In this document: positions 9,035-18,795 of the stretch, in pieces | Numbering within the stretch: the first letter of the stretch is position 1 | Layout: each line of letters starts with the position of its first letter | From: Bacteroidaceae bacterium | GTDB taxonomy: Bacteria > Bacteroidota > Bacteroidia > Bacteroidales > Bacteroidaceae | Reading direction: 5' to 3' | DNA length: 64,000 bases | Assembly (NCBI GenBank): GCA_017416805.1 | Contig: JAFQBB010000004.1 | Span: 1 to 64,000 of the forward strand | Notes under the pieces: generated by a model | Database searches by the model: none | The model's input: only the letters and a program-made list of their open reading frames with translations | What the model was told of the DNA's origin: nothing | Program-made: the position numbers and the translations under genes

Positions 9035-9631
9035 ATGTATAAGAACATGACTATGGACAGTACGAAGATTGTAGGCGAGAAGATAAAATCGCTGCGCGAG
9101 ACCAGAGAGATAACCACGGCTGAACTGGCCGAACGCACCGGACTCACCGAAGAACAGATAAACCGCATCGAGGGGAACATTGACCTGCCATCGCTGGCAC
9201 CACTCATCAAGATAGCCCGCGCACTGGGCGTGCGCCTGGGAACCTTCCTCGACGACCAGGACGAGACGGGAGCCGTAGTGTGCCGCAAGCAGGAGACGAC
9301 GGGGACAACCATCAGCTTCTCCAACAACGCTACTGACTCGCGCACACACATGCACTACCACTCGCTCTCCAAATCGAAAGCCGACCGCCACATGGAGCCA
9401 TTCATCATCGACATTGAAGCCGTAGGCGAAACCGGCTACGAGCTCTCCTCGCACGAAGGCGAAGAGTTTGTCTATGTCATGGAAGGTGCCATCGAGGTGT
9501 GCCACGGCAAGAATAAATACGTCATCGAGGCCGGCGACACCATCTACTACGACTCCATTGTGCCCCACCACCTGCACGGCTACAACGGACAGGCAGCCAA
9601 GATTCTGGCCGTAGTATATACTCCGATTTAA
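9035..9631 (+). CDS. XRE-family transcriptional regulator with C-terminal cupin sensor domain
   Basis: A 198-residue DNA-binding regulator. Residues about 10-70 form a helix-turn-helix of the XRE/Cro type (KIKSLRETREITTAELAERT). Residues about 115-190 form a cupin_2 barrel (GEEFVYVMEGAIEVCHG and YYDSIVPHHLHGY, with the usual His/Glu metal-site residues). This architecture typically senses a small ligand and regulates a neighbouring metabolic gene. The acyl-CoA ligase follows 89 bp downstream on the same strand, so that gene or its product is the natural candidate target. Alternative starts are ATG 9047 and 9053; the promoter position allows any of the three. Confidence 0.9.
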   Translation: MYKNMTMDSTKIVGEKIKSLRETREITTAELAERTGLTEEQINRIEGNIDLPSLAPLIKIARALGVRLGTFLDDQDETGAVVCRKQETTGTTISFSNNATDSRTHMHYHSLSKSKADRHMEPFIIDIEAVGETGYELSSHEGEEFVYVMEGAIEVCHGKNKYVIEAGDTIYYDSIVPHHLHGYNGQAAKILAVVYTPI

Positions 9632-9644
9632 ATCACAAGGAAGT

Positions 9645-9654
9645 CCCCCCCCCC
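9645..9654 (+). repeat. Run of ten C residues between regulator and ligase genes
   Basis: A 10-nt C homopolymer lies in the 89-bp intergenic space between the XRE-cupin gene and the acyl-CoA ligase gene, followed by a small hairpin-like CCCTCCCC...GGGAGGG pair. Such tracts are prone to slippage. It is outside any coding frame. Confidence 0.5.
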
Positions 9655-9720
9655 TAACCCTCCCCACAAAAGGGAGGGAATGCCATACGGCACAGAGAAA
9701 AAAGCAAACAGACAAACAAC

Positions 9721-11373
9721 ATGGAACTATCAAACAGAACCCTCGGCGACTGGCTGGAACACTGGGCCGAGACGACCCCTGACAAAGAATACATAGTATA
9801 CAGCGACCGCAACCTGCGCTTCACCTGGAGCAAATTCAACGAGCGCGTGGACAATATGGCCAAAGGGCTGCTCTCCATCGGAGTGGAACGAGGCACACAC
9901 GTAGGCATCTGGGCAGGCAACGTGCCCGACTGGCTCACATTCCTCTATGCCTGCGCCAAGATAGGTGCCGTAGCCGTAACGGTGAACACCAACTACAAGC
10001 AGGCCGAGCTGGAGTACCTCTGCCAGAACTCGGACATGCACACCCTCTGCATAGTCAACGGCGACCGCGGAAATGACGACTTCGTCAACATGGTATATAC
10101 CATGCTGCCCGAACTCCGCACCTGCCAACGCGGATACCTGAAGAGCAAACGCTTCCCCCGCATGAAGAACGTCATCTACATAGGCCAGGAGAAATACCGC
10201 GGCATGTACAACACCTCAGAGATACTCCTGCTGGGAAGCAACATTGAGGACGACGAACTGGTGGAAGCAAAGAAGAAGGTGGATTGCCACGACGTGGTCA
10301 ACATGCAGTACACCTCGGGCACAACAGGATTCCCCAAAGGCGTCATGCTCACCCACCACAACATAGCCAACAACGGATACCTGACCGGTGAGCACATGAA
10401 GTTCACACAAGCCGACAAGCTCTGCGTCTGCGTACCCCTCTTCCACTGCTTCGGTGTGGTACTGGCCACCATGAACTGCCTCACCCACGGATGCACACAG
10501 GTCATGGTAGAGCGCTTTGACCCATTGGTGGTACTGGCCTCCATCCACAAGGAGCGCTGCACCTCCGTCTATGGTGTGCCCACCATGTTCATAGCCGAAC
10601 TGAACCACCCCATGTTCGACATGTTCGACATGTCAAGCCTGCGCGTAGGCATCATGGCCGGCTCGCTCTGCCCCATAGAACTGATGCGCCAGGTAGAAGA
10701 GAAGATGTTCATGAAAGTGACCAGCGTATATGGACTCACCGAAGCATCGCCGGGCATGACCCACACACGCATAGACGACCCCTTCGAGGTGCGTTGCACC
10801 ACCGTAGGCCGCGACTTTGAGTTTACCGAAGTGAAAGTTATCGACCCTGAGACGGGCGAAGAATGCCCCATAGGCGTACAAGGCGAAATGTGCAACCGCG
10901 GATACAACACCATGAAGGGATACTACAAGAACCCCGAAGCTACGGCCGAAGTCATCGACGAGAACGGATTCCTCCACTCGGGAGACCTGGGTGTGAAGGA
11001 TGCCGACGGCAACTACCGCATCACAGGCCGCATCAAGGACATGATTATCCGAGGCGGCGAAAACATATATCCACGCGAAATAGAGGAATTCCTCTACCAG
11101 ATGGAGGGCATCAAGGACGTACAGGTGGCCGGCATCCCCTCAAAACGCTATGGCGAGGCCGTAGGAGCCTTCATCATACTGCACGAAGGAGTGGAGATGA
11201 ACGAGTTTGACGTACGTGAGTTCTGTGAAGGCAAGATTGCCCGCTATAAGATACCGAAGTACATATTCTTCATCAAGGAGTTCCCCATGACGGGAAGCGG
11301 CAAGATACAGAAGTTCAAGCTGAAAGACCTCGGACTTGAACTCTGCAAGAAACAGGGCATCGAGATAGTCTGA
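9721..11373 (+). CDS. AMP-forming acyl-CoA synthetase (fatty-acid CoA ligase-like)
   Basis: A 550-residue member of the acyl/aryl-CoA synthetase (AMP-binding) superfamily, which activates a carboxylic acid with ATP to the acyl-adenylate and then the CoA thioester in the cytoplasm. Motifs are the P-loop-like [13 protein letters not shown], the adenine-binding [11 protein letters not shown], the hinge region [21 protein letters not shown], and the C-terminal lysine motif MTGSGKIQK. The length suits medium- or long-chain ligases. The exact acid cannot be read from the sequence. Its upstream partner is an XRE-cupin regulator, probably in one transcript. Transcription runs into the long hairpin at 11421-11505. 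Confidence 0.9.
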   Translation: MELSNRTLGDWLEHWAETTPDKEYIVYSDRNLRFTWSKFNERVDNMAKGLLSIGVERGTHVGIWAGNVPDWLTFLYACAKIGAVAVTVNTNYKQAELEYLCQNSDMHTLCIVNGDRGNDDFVNMVYTMLPELRTCQRGYLKSKRFPRMKNVIYIGQEKYRGMYNTSEILLLGSNIEDDELVEAKKKVDCHDVVNMQYTSGTTGFPKGVMLTHHNIANNGYLTGEHMKFTQADKLCVCVPLFHCFGVVLATMNCLTHGCTQVMVERFDPLVVLASIHKERCTSVYGVPTMFIAELNHPMFDMFDMSSLRVGIMAGSLCPIELMRQVEEKMFMKVTSVYGLTEASPGMTHTRIDDPFEVRCTTVGRDFEFTEVKVIDPETGEECPIGVQGEMCNRGYNTMKGYYKNPEATAEVIDENGFLHSGDLGVKDADGNYRITGRIKDMIIRGGENIYPREIEEFLYQMEGIKDVQVAGIPSKRYGEAVGAFIILHEGVEMNEFDVREFCEGKIARYKIPKYIFFIKEFPMTGSGKIQKFKLKDLGLELCKKQGIEIV

Positions 11374-11420
11374 TGCCCATGACGAGATAAGGGAGGGAGG
11401 GTCATAAACCAACTCCTATA

Positions 11421-11505
11421 GGACAGAGAGACACGGAGACACAGAGGACTGTCTCAGACTATCTGATGAGCAAAGTCCCTCTGTGTCTCCGTGTCTCTCT
11501 GTTCC
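11421..11505. terminator. Long inverted repeat, bidirectional terminator
   Basis: Two arms of about 30 bp built on ACACGGAGACACAGAG, near-perfectly complementary, separated by about 25 nt, lie between the converging ligase and DUF4250 genes. The same arm family recurs at 58877-58955. Confidence 0.65.
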
Positions 11506-11532
11506 AGAAAAAATATATTCTGATACAGTCCC

Positions 11533-11715
11533 TTACCAGAAACGGTTATTCTCCTCGCTATACTCAAAGCCTACAGAGGCCAGTGTGGCGAGGAGCTCTT
11601 TTTTGTCAATCCCCATATCCTCGCACAGGGCATCGAGCGAAGGGTAACAGTCGCGCAACTTCATGTTGACAAAACTGTACAGCATCATCGGGTCAGAAGG
11701 TACATGCATATCCAT
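11533..11715 (-). CDS. DUF4250 small protein
   Basis: A 60-residue protein with the DUF4250 signature: PSDPMMLYSFVNMKLRD near the start, then LDALCEDMGIDKKELLATL, which looks like a small helix-turn-helix-like fold. The function is unknown. ATG 11715 is chosen over the TTG at 11718 because a strong Shine-Dalgarno AGGAGGTG lies 6-13 nt upstream. That is unusual in this phylum and decides the start. It follows tsaE by 20 bp and is the last gene of the aroA-porW-porX-tsaE run. Confidence 0.85.
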   Translation of the reverse strand: MDMHVPSDPMMLYSFVNMKLRDCYPSLDALCEDMGIDKKELLATLASVGFEYSEENNRFW

Positions 11716-11735
11716 CAAATCACCTCCTGTCCCGC

Positions 11736-12149
11736 TTAAAGCTTTACCACACGAGTGCCGTCCGCCAACTCCTCAATGCTCACACGCACCGCATCCTCGG
11801 GAAGCACCTCTTCCACCAACTCGGGCCATTCAATGAAGCAGAGCGCACCACTATAGAAGTAGTCCTCATAGCCCATGTCATAGACCTCCTCCAACCGCTT
11901 GATACGATAGAAGTCGAAATGATAGACAAGTTCGCCCGACTCATCGGCACGATACTCATTGACAATGGCAAACGTAGGCGAGTTGATGACATCCGTCACA
12001 CCAAGTTCTTCACACACCGCCTTTACAAAAGTTGTCTTCCCGGCTCCCATTTTGCCATAAAAGGCAAACACTGTATTGTCCGCCATGGCCTCAATGAACT
12101 GACGGGCCGCCTCGCGGATAGTCTCTAATGATGTAATCTTTATTTCCAT
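11736..12149 (-). CDS. tsaE: TsaE, ATPase for tRNA threonylcarbamoyladenosine (t6A) synthesis
   Basis: A 137-residue P-loop ATPase that works with TsaB and TsaD to put threonylcarbamoyl on A37 of ANN-decoding tRNAs. Visible motifs are Walker [13 protein letters not shown] (about 30-41), the switch [17 protein letters not shown], and the Walker-B-like ALCFIEWPE with the conserved Trp. The length is normal. A heptamer-repeat spacer (12165-12222) separates it from porX; it precedes the DUF4250 gene by 20 bp. Confidence 0.93.
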   Translation of the reverse strand: MEIKITSLETIREAARQFIEAMADNTVFAFYGKMGAGKTTFVKAVCEELGVTDVINSPTFAIVNEYRADESGELVYHFDFYRIKRLEEVYDMGYEDYFYSGALCFIEWPELVEEVLPEDAVRVSIEELADGTRVVKL

Positions 12150-12164
12150 ATAAGGTGTAAGGTT

Positions 12165-12222
12165 TAGTTTAGAGTGTAGAGTTTAGAGTGTAGAGTTTAG
12201 AGTTTAGAGTGTAGAGTGTAGG
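12165..12222. repeat. Simple heptamer repeat between porX and tsaE
   Basis: About eight copies of AGTTTAG/AGTGTAG in tandem. It is likely length-variable between strains; no gene or hairpin is visible. Confidence 0.7.
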
Positions 12223-12257
12223 GATTAAATATGCAGGGCTATCGGCCTTTATCTCCC

Positions 12258-13817
12258 TCATTCCTTAAGCCTTCTCTTCGACTGCATAGTTATGAGTGGA
12301 ATGAGCATCTCCTCCATAGAGATACCACCATGTTGGAAAGTATCCTTGTAGTAAGAGACGTAGTGATTATAGTTGTTAGGATAGGCAAAGAAGTCTCCGC
12401 CCGTAGCAAAGATATATGCCGTACTGAGATTGGGCGAGGGCAATTGCGCTTTGGCCGGCTCCTTGATTTCATATACCTCCTTGGCATTATATCCCAGGTT
12501 CTTCCCAAGTTTATAGCGCAGGTTGGTATTCACATTGCGGTCGCCCACCACCTTTATAGGCTTGTCCACCCGGATACTTCCATGATCAGTGGTGATGAGG
12601 ACCGTATAGTCACTTTCGGCCAACATCTTCAACAACTCGCGTACAGGCGAATGGCGGAACCACGAAAGGGTAATGCTCCGGTAAGCCGCCTCGTCCTTGA
12701 CCAACTCGCGCACCGTCCTGCTCTCTGTACGGGCATGGCTGAGCATATCAATAAAGTTGAAGACCACCACATTGAGGTCATTGCGCTCCAATTGGCGAAA
12801 CTGACTGATGACCCGCTCTGCTCCAGCCGAATCATTCACCTTGTGGTATGAGAATGTGTCCTTCCTACGGAAACGGTCAATCTGGGTCTGAATCAAGGGA
12901 GCCTCGTTCAGGTTCTTTCCTTCCTCCTCGTCCTCGTCCACCCACAAGTCGGGAAACATCTCTGCTATCTTGTTGGGCATAAGGCCACTGAATATGGCAT
13001 TTCGGGCATATTGTGTAGCCGTAGGGAGAACACTCATGTAGAGTTCCTCTTCAATGGAAAAAGCCTGGGCCAGCTCCGTACTGAGCACCCGCCACTGGTC
13101 ATAGCGGAAATTGTCAAGTACAATAAGGAATACCTTCTCCCCCCTATCCAGACATGGGAACACGCGCCGCTTGAAGATGTCATGACTCATCAATGGGCGT
13201 GCATTCGGGTCGGCCACCCAATCAAGATAGTTCTTCTTCACAAAACGGGAGAAACCGTTGTTTCCCTCTGTCTTCTGCATGTGGAGCATCTCGGTCATGC
13301 TACTGTCAGCCTCGGAGAGTTGCAACTCCCAAAACACCAGTTGGCGATATACCTCCATCCACTCCTCTACCGTCCGTGCATCATTAATCAGCATCCCTAT
13401 GCGCCCGAAATTCTGCTGGTATCCGGCATCAGTCTTTTCTGTCACAATATCCCGCTGGTGGATGTTCTTTTTCAACGTAAGCAATATCTGGTGAGGATTG
13501 ACCGGCTTTATCAGGTAGTCAGCAATCTTCGACCCGATGGCCTGCTCCATGATGTTCTCCTCCTCGCTCTTGGTGACCATCACTACCGGTACGGCCGGCA
13601 CGATTTCCTTGATCAGTGTCAGGGTCTCCAGCCCGCTCAATCCGGGCATGTTCTCGTCCAGCATGATGAGGTCAAACGTCTGCTCCCGACAAAGGTCGAG
13701 CGCATCGCGCCCGTTAGTCACCGTCACCACCTCATAGCCTTTATTCTCCAGAAAAAGCACATGGGGGCGAAGCATCTCTATCTCATCATCTACCCAAAGT
13801 AAAACTCCGTTCTTCAT
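12258..13817 (-). CDS. porX: PorX: response regulator fused to a PglZ/alkaline-phosphatase-fold domain
   Basis: A 519-residue two-domain protein. Residues 1-125 are a CheY-like receiver (VDDE acidic pocket, phospho-acceptor Asp in IMLDENMPG, Thr in VVMVTKSEEE, Lys in YLIKPVNP). Residues about 200-510 are a PglZ domain of the alkaline-phosphatase superfamily with metal-site motifs VLDNFRYDQW, LPTATQYARN, NFIDMLSHAR and TTDHGS. In Porphyromonas gingivalis PorX works with the PorY kinase to control T9SS genes, and its PglZ domain has phosphodiesterase activity. It sits 18 bp downstream of porW/sprE on the same strand. The identity rests on the rare domain combination and the neighbour. Confidence 0.93.
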   Translation of the reverse strand: MKNGVLLWVDDEIEMLRPHVLFLENKGYEVVTVTNGRDALDLCREQTFDLIMLDENMPGLSGLETLTLIKEIVPAVPVVMVTKSEEENIMEQAIGSKIADYLIKPVNPHQILLTLKKNIHQRDIVTEKTDAGYQQNFGRIGMLINDARTVEEWMEVYRQLVFWELQLSEADSSMTEMLHMQKTEGNNGFSRFVKKNYLDWVADPNARPLMSHDIFKRRVFPCLDRGEKVFLIVLDNFRYDQWRVLSTELAQAFSIEEELYMSVLPTATQYARNAIFSGLMPNKIAEMFPDLWVDEDEEEGKNLNEAPLIQTQIDRFRRKDTFSYHKVNDSAGAERVISQFRQLERNDLNVVVFNFIDMLSHARTESRTVRELVKDEAAYRSITLSWFRHSPVRELLKMLAESDYTVLITTDHGSIRVDKPIKVVGDRNVNTNLRYKLGKNLGYNAKEVYEIKEPAKAQLPSPNLSTAYIFATGGDFFAYPNNYNHYVSYYKDTFQHGGISMEEMLIPLITMQSKRRLKE

Positions 13818-13835
13818 ATTTCTTACATCCGTACA

Positions 13836-16706
13836 TTATTCCTCTTCCCATTCCTCTTCCAGACTTTCGGCCTCATCAGCATTGAGCACCCGGGGGTCAT
13901 CAAACGAAATGCCGTCAATCTCCGGCATAGGAAGGGTTCCAAGGTTCGTATCATAGAATTGCTGATAATCATCAAAGCTATAATAGTTCTGCAGCAGCGT
14001 GAAGTTAGGTTTGGATATGAGCACCACCCTCATACCTTCCAGTTTGGTCCTCATAGCGGGGTCGGCAAACAGATGCCTCATGTATTGCACACACTCGGCA
14101 TGGTTCATGAATTCGCCCACTTGCATCATACCTATTCCTCCATCCTTGACAAACTGAATGTCGAAATTGCGGACCATAAAGTTTGTAAAGTTGTAGCGCG
14201 CCACTTCAAACAGCAATTGGTTCTCATTGACCGCCCCATCCTCGTAGGCCAGTATGAAGTAATAAGGATCGGTCTGCTCTACCGTAAAGACCGGCACAGA
14301 GTCAAGGGCCAACGAGTCTGCACCCATCCCCCCCTTGCGGCGCGACCAGATGGAACCCACCGAGAAGCTGCCCGAACGAAGCAAGCGCCCATCCTGAATA
14401 CCTTTCAGGATTAATCCGGCCATCTCCGTTATCTCATTCTCCGGATACTTCTCTACGATAGCCTTCAGATCGGCAAGGAAGCCTTGTTGGTCTCCGGCCT
14501 CCAGCTTGCCCATTGCATTCAGGAACATGAACTTGGGTCTATGCTTGCCCAAGGGATATTTCTCTGCCGAGCGCCTTGTATTGGCCTCCACCTCTGCAAA
14601 GTCTCCTTCGTTATAAGCCGCATAAGTGGCTACATAGAGCGAGTCCTCCAGCCTCTTACCGTAACGGGCATTCCGTTCATAGTCAGGGTCAGAGAGCAAG
14701 ACGGTATAGTCCCCCATCGGGAAACGGCTCTTCAGGCTATCCAGACAGGCCACAGCCTTATCCGGTTTCGCCCACCGGGAATACATCAAGAAAAGGTTGT
14801 AATAGAGTTCCTCCGTCTTCTCAAAATCAGGAAACTCGACAAGCAGACGGTCAAAAGCCCCTTTGGCCAACGAGAAGTCCTCCAGCTTGTCCTTGTATAT
14901 GAGTCCGCAGTTATATAGTCCGTCCGAAAGGATGGCATTGCTTTCGGCCATAGCCTCTTCCGTCAAGGGCAATTGCTGGATGTAGAATTGCGGATCCTTG
15001 TTGTCCGTCACCAAAGAGTCAGCCTGGATTCCTTCTGCCATTGCCACAGAATCGTTTGCAATGGAGTCGTTCAGTGCCTGCAGACTGTCCTCAGCGGCAT
15101 AATCGAACCCTTCAAACTCCTCCATATTGACCACCGTCTTGTTCCGGCGTCGCCAGTTGTCCTCCAGCTTCCGGCGTCCCCACTTGCGTTGGAACTCCCC
15201 TTTTCCTTGTGTCAGCAACTGTTGGTTGTAGAAATACCATGAACGGTCGCCTCCCATAGCCGTATTGGCAGGAGCCGTAGTTGTCGAGTGCCGGCTGGCG
15301 GCATCGGCCAGTGCCTCCTCACGGGCAGCCATCCGCGCCGCATATTCCGCATCCTCCTTGGCCTTTTTTTCCTCTTCCTTCACCCGTTCAATAATCTGCT
15401 CAATCACCTTCATCCGCTCCTCTTCGGGCATAGCGGCCAGGCGTTGCAGGCTATCCTGAAGTTCTACCGCTTGTGCGTAACCCACCAGTTCGTCCAACAC
15501 TTCCGACCGATGGCTTACCTCCTTGTACTCGTCCGATTCCTTATCGTCCAACAAGCCTATCACCTCGGCATAACACCGCTGGGCATTATCATAGTCGGCC
15601 TGTTCCCAATAAAGGTTTCCCAAACGCAGGAGCAGGATACCCTTCTCCACTCCATTGCGGGTGCTCTTCTCAGCCCCCTCCTCATAGTTCTTGATGGCTT
15701 CGGCCGTGTCAAGTCGTGCCATATACACATTGCCTATGGCATAATATACCTGGTCAAGAAAATCCTTGTTCTTGGGGCTGCGTGCCATCGCCTTCAACCG
15801 CTTGACGGTGCGCCCGCTCTCGCCCGATGGGGCAACTTCTGTCTGCTTGATGCGCGCATTGAACTCCATCTCATAGGGTGGGTTCGACTTGATGACTTTG
15901 GAATAAGCCTTATAGGCTCCTTCCGGATTTCCCGTCAGCTGGTAAGCCTGCCCCAACAGGTAGTAATGACGCGCACGTTGCAAGCCGCGCTTTTCCTTGC
16001 GCACCACCTTCTCCAGATAGGGCAACGCCTCTTTGAAACGCTCCTGACGAAGCAGGTAATTACTGTATGTAGCCTGTTCCTCTAAGGCCAACGAACGGGG
16101 CATACTGTCACGGCGGGCTTTGTTCAGCACATCTTCAGCATCATAGTACCACTCCAACTCCGTATAGCAACGCGCCATCCACAAACGCGCTTCGGCCACC
16201 TTGTCCGGCTCGCCCACATACAACCTGCTGATGTATGAAAAAGTAGATGCCGCTTCCAGGAATTCTCCTTTCTGGAATTGGGCCTTTCCCATCAGGAACC
16301 ACGCCCTGTGAATGAAAGGGTTATACTCCTTTTTGGCATACCAGCGGATCATTTTCTCCGTCTTCTTCTGGCCGGCCTTACGCTTGGGCTTTTTCTTTAT
16401 GGAATGTTGTTTGATGGCTTTTTGCGACTTCTCTATGGCACGGTCAAAATTTCCCCCGCCGCTACCGGCCGTCGCTTTGTTTCCTATCGGGAAGTAAGGC
16501 AAAGGCTCCATATAGTTGTCCTTGTTGGCACGTTCGAGTTCCAACAAGCCGTCCCTATACGCCACATCGCCGTTATAGAAAGTGTTGTAGCGTGCCGTAA
16601 AGGCATGATAAAAACGGGTTGTAGCCGTATTCTTCTTTGTCGAACACCCCACTACAACCATCGCCATTATGACACCGGCCACTATATAGACAAACTTGGT
16701 TTTCAA
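13836..16706 (-). CDS. porW: PorW/SprE-like TPR lipoprotein of the type IX secretion system
   Basis: A 956-residue outer-membrane lipoprotein candidate. The signal peptide ends in the lipobox VVVGCS (Cys about 21), followed by SprE/PorW-typical KNTATTRFYHAFTARYNTFYNG. Many tetratricopeptide repeats follow (residues about 110-400 and 580-760), with a Lys/Arg-rich linker near 100 and an acidic, Ala-rich helix near 470. PorW/SprE is needed for T9SS assembly or gliding in other Bacteroidota. The C-terminus is strongly acidic (EESLEEEWEEE). It precedes porX by 18 bp, so the secretion component and its regulator are likely cotranscribed. Confidence 0.9.
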   Translation of the reverse strand: MKTKFVYIVAGVIMAMVVVGCSTKKNTATTRFYHAFTARYNTFYNGDVAYRDGLLELERANKDNYMEPLPYFPIGNKATAGSGGGNFDRAIEKSQKAIKQHSIKKKPKRKAGQKKTEKMIRWYAKKEYNPFIHRAWFLMGKAQFQKGEFLEAASTFSYISRLYVGEPDKVAEARLWMARCYTELEWYYDAEDVLNKARRDSMPRSLALEEQATYSNYLLRQERFKEALPYLEKVVRKEKRGLQRARHYYLLGQAYQLTGNPEGAYKAYSKVIKSNPPYEMEFNARIKQTEVAPSGESGRTVKRLKAMARSPKNKDFLDQVYYAIGNVYMARLDTAEAIKNYEEGAEKSTRNGVEKGILLLRLGNLYWEQADYDNAQRCYAEVIGLLDDKESDEYKEVSHRSEVLDELVGYAQAVELQDSLQRLAAMPEEERMKVIEQIIERVKEEEKKAKEDAEYAARMAAREEALADAASRHSTTTAPANTAMGGDRSWYFYNQQLLTQGKGEFQRKWGRRKLEDNWRRRNKTVVNMEEFEGFDYAAEDSLQALNDSIANDSVAMAEGIQADSLVTDNKDPQFYIQQLPLTEEAMAESNAILSDGLYNCGLIYKDKLEDFSLAKGAFDRLLVEFPDFEKTEELYYNLFLMYSRWAKPDKAVACLDSLKSRFPMGDYTVLLSDPDYERNARYGKRLEDSLYVATYAAYNEGDFAEVEANTRRSAEKYPLGKHRPKFMFLNAMGKLEAGDQQGFLADLKAIVEKYPENEITEMAGLILKGIQDGRLLRSGSFSVGSIWSRRKGGMGADSLALDSVPVFTVEQTDPYYFILAYEDGAVNENQLLFEVARYNFTNFMVRNFDIQFVKDGGIGMMQVGEFMNHAECVQYMRHLFADPAMRTKLEGMRVVLISKPNFTLLQNYYSFDDYQQFYDTNLGTLPMPEIDGISFDDPRVLNADEAESLEEEWEEE

Positions 16707-16777
16707 TATGCGTCAATCCTTATATTAAGACCTAACCTTTACTAATAAACTGCCAAAAGGCCCTTTTATTGTATTGT

Positions 16778-17203
16778 TCAGTGCATTCTTCGCTCACCGA
16801 CAATCAGAAACACCTCATCTTTCAATTCGTCAGGCAATTCCACCGCGCGAAGTTGCAGGCTCCTCACCCATCCAGCCACCTCCACCTCCTTCATCGTATA
16901 GAGGATATCACGGAATTGCTCCACCTGCTCGGCTGTATATCCGTCGGATGGGACACCCCTGTATTCGTCCAGTTCCTCATCATCGTAATATTCAATCTGC
17001 CGGCTCACGGCGGCCAGCAGGCTCTCCTTCTCACACGTCTGGTGTTGTCCGCAACACTCCATGTCCTCTATCTGCTTGATGTCGGGAAATTCCTCCAGTT
17101 CGCCCCGTTCTATCTTCTTGCGGATAGAGCGGTTGCGCAAGGCCCCAAGCAACAAGGCCACCATGACCAGCACGGCCAGACTCACGACCAATATCGCTAT
17201 CAT
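16778..17203 (-). CDS. Small single-pass membrane protein, unknown function
   Basis: A 141-residue protein not recognised as a named family. Residues 2-22 form one hydrophobic helix (IAILVVSLAVLVMVALLLGA) followed by a basic stretch (RNRSIRKK), suggesting N-out/C-in topology. The cytoplasmic part has a CCGQHQTCEKES Cys cluster near 50 and an acidic helix. It starts 2 bp after the aroA stop and precedes porW by 71 bp, so it belongs to this transcription unit. There is no evidence that it works with either neighbour. Confidence 0.75.
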   Translation of the reverse strand: MIAILVVSLAVLVMVALLLGALRNRSIRKKIERGELEEFPDIKQIEDMECCGQHQTCEKESLLAAVSRQIEYYDDEELDEYRGVPSDGYTAEQVEQFRDILYTMKEVEVAGWVRSLQLRAVELPDELKDEVFLIVGERRMH

Positions 17204-17205
17204 TC

Positions 17206-18447
17206 CTACTCCTCCTCCATTGTGAAACCCGCGCTCTTCAAGTCGTCCCAGAATCCCGGATACGACTTGCTGACCACTTGCGGATTATTTATGTGCAACA
17301 CACCCAGCTTCATACAGGCCGGAGCAAAAGCCATAGCCATGCGGTGGTCTTCATACGTATCAATGGCCACATCGGCTTGCGGCTCACACCGCGCGCCATC
17401 CCATTCCAGCACACTATCTTCCGACTCCCGTATCACGTATCCCATCTTTCCTAATTCGCAGATGAGTGCCGCCATACGGTCGGTCTCCTTTATCTTCAGG
17501 CTCTGCAACCCGGTAAAGCGGAAAGACACCCCCAACATGCAGCATGTCACCACAAAAGTCTGAGCCAGGTCCGGTTGGTTCACAAAGTCATAATCCATCC
17601 GTCCGGCCACACAAGCACCCTTGCGCAGGCTTACGCAGCCACTCTCCCTATCATACAAGGTGGTAACACCCAAACGTCCGAAAAGCTCCGCCACCGCACT
17701 GTCTCCCTGATAGCTCTCCGCATACAGGCCGGGCAAGACCACTTCGGCACCTTCGTCATCGGCCAAAGCTACCATTTCATACCAGTAAGAGGCCGCGCTC
17801 CAGTCGCTCTCCACCGTAAAGGGAATCGGGGTATAAGGCTTAGGCTCGACCTTTATGCAGTCCTCTCCTACCCAACCGGCCTCAGCACCAAAATCGCGCA
17901 TCAGCCGCAATGTCAGGTCAATGTAGGGCCGTGAAATGATGTCGTCTTCCAAATGCAAAGTCAGCCCGTTCTTCATCTTGGGACCAATCATCAGCAAGGC
18001 CGAAATGTATTGCGAACTGACGCTGCCCTGCAAAGCCACTTCCCTACACTCCAATGCCCTACCCGACACGTGTAAAGGAGGAAAACCCTCTTCCTTTACA
18101 TATTCGATGTGTGCCCCCAACCGGCGCAAGGCATCGACTAACACACGTATGGGGCGCTGCTGCATACGGGCCGTACCCGTCATCACTTTATCGCTCCCGG
18201 AAGTTGCCGCATAATAGGCCGTAAGGAAACGCATGGCCGTTCCTGCCGCCATGATATCCACCGTAGGAGAATCCTCCTCCAAAGCCCTGAGCATAACCCG
18301 GGTATCATCGCACACCGACACATTATTTGGAGCACATTCGGCTCCACTCAAGGCATTAATGACAAGCACCCTATTGCTTATACTCTTCGAAGATGGCAAT
18401 ACTATTTCTGCACGGAGCAAAGCGGCCGGATTCCATTTTATCTGCAT
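17206..18447 (-). CDS. aroA: 3-phosphoshikimate 1-carboxyvinyltransferase (EPSP synthase)
   Basis: A 413-residue enzyme of the shikimate pathway that joins PEP to shikimate-3-phosphate. Motifs include PSSKSISNRVL (phosphate-binding Lys/Ser), AAGTAMRFL (AGTAMR motif), SSQYISALLM, IKETDRMAAL and DHRMAMAFA. The Bacteroidota form is slightly shorter than E. coli AroA. ATG 18447 (MQIKWNP) is preferred over the ATG at 18474, because homologues start at this conserved segment. A -7 box (TACTTTTG) lies at 18519-18512. It is the first gene of the aroA-to-DUF4250 run. Confidence 0.93.
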   Translation of the reverse strand: MQIKWNPAALLRAEIVLPSSKSISNRVLVINALSGAECAPNNVSVCDDTRVMLRALEEDSPTVDIMAAGTAMRFLTAYYAATSGSDKVMTGTARMQQRPIRVLVDALRRLGAHIEYVKEEGFPPLHVSGRALECREVALQGSVSSQYISALLMIGPKMKNGLTLHLEDDIISRPYIDLTLRLMRDFGAEAGWVGEDCIKVEPKPYTPIPFTVESDWSAASYWYEMVALADDEGAEVVLPGLYAESYQGDSAVAELFGRLGVTTLYDRESGCVSLRKGACVAGRMDYDFVNQPDLAQTFVVTCCMLGVSFRFTGLQSLKIKETDRMAALICELGKMGYVIRESEDSVLEWDGARCEPQADVAIDTYEDHRMAMAFAPACMKLGVLHINNPQVVSKSYPGFWDDLKSAGFTMEEE

Positions 18448-18511
18448 ATACTTGTATTCAGTTTCTTTACACAACTACAATTAAGGCGTAACATCTTTAA
18501 GTAATAGAGCG

Positions 18512-18519
18512 CAAAAGTA
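18512..18519 (-). promoter_or_regulatory. -7 box for the aroA-porW-porX run
   Basis: TACTTTTG matches TAnnTTTG on the minus strand, about 65 nt before the chosen aroA start. No clear TTTG is found at the -33 distance. Confidence 0.4.
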
Positions 18520-18613
18520 GGAATAATTCCTATTAATATACCCCTACCACACCCAAAAAGAAGTTAAAACGGAATGCTTTTTCACCTTTTTATGAAAAAA
18601 AACTTCCCAAATG

Positions 18614-18644
18614 TTTGCCTATTCCAAAATAAGCCGTACCTTTG
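18614..18644 (+). promoter_or_regulatory. Promoter of the tRNA-Pro gene
   Basis: TTTG (18614-18617), 19 bp, then TACCTTTG (18637-18644). Predicted start near 18650, about 20 nt before the tRNA. Confidence 0.7.
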
Positions 18645-18669
18645 CAGCGCTTTTAGAGAAAAGCCCAAT

Positions 18670-18744
18670 CGGGATGTAGCTCAGTCCGGTTAGAGTACGC
18701 GTCTGGGGGGCGTGTGGTCGCTGGTTCGAATCCAGTCATCCCGA
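18670..18744 (+). tRNA. tRNA-Pro (anticodon GGG)
   Basis: The cloverleaf folds by hand. Acceptor stem CGGGATG/CATCCCG, D arm AGCTC...GAGT, anticodon stem CGCGT/GCGTG with a 7-nt loop CTGGGGG giving anticodon GGG, and T arm CTGG-TTCGAAT-CCAG. The discriminator base is A; the CCA tail is not encoded. It has its own promoter and is followed by an intrinsic terminator, so it is a single-gene unit. Confidence 0.93.
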
Positions 18745-18749
18745 CTGAA

Positions 18750-18795
18750 GAAAAAGCACTGATAATCGCAAGATTATCGGTGCTTTTTCGTTTTT
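18750..18795 (+). terminator. Intrinsic terminator of tRNA-Pro
   Basis: GAAAAAGCAC with GATAATC on one arm pairs with GATTATC and GTGCTTTTTC on the other across a GCAA-type loop, then TTTTT follows. The stem is nearly perfect. Confidence 0.9.
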
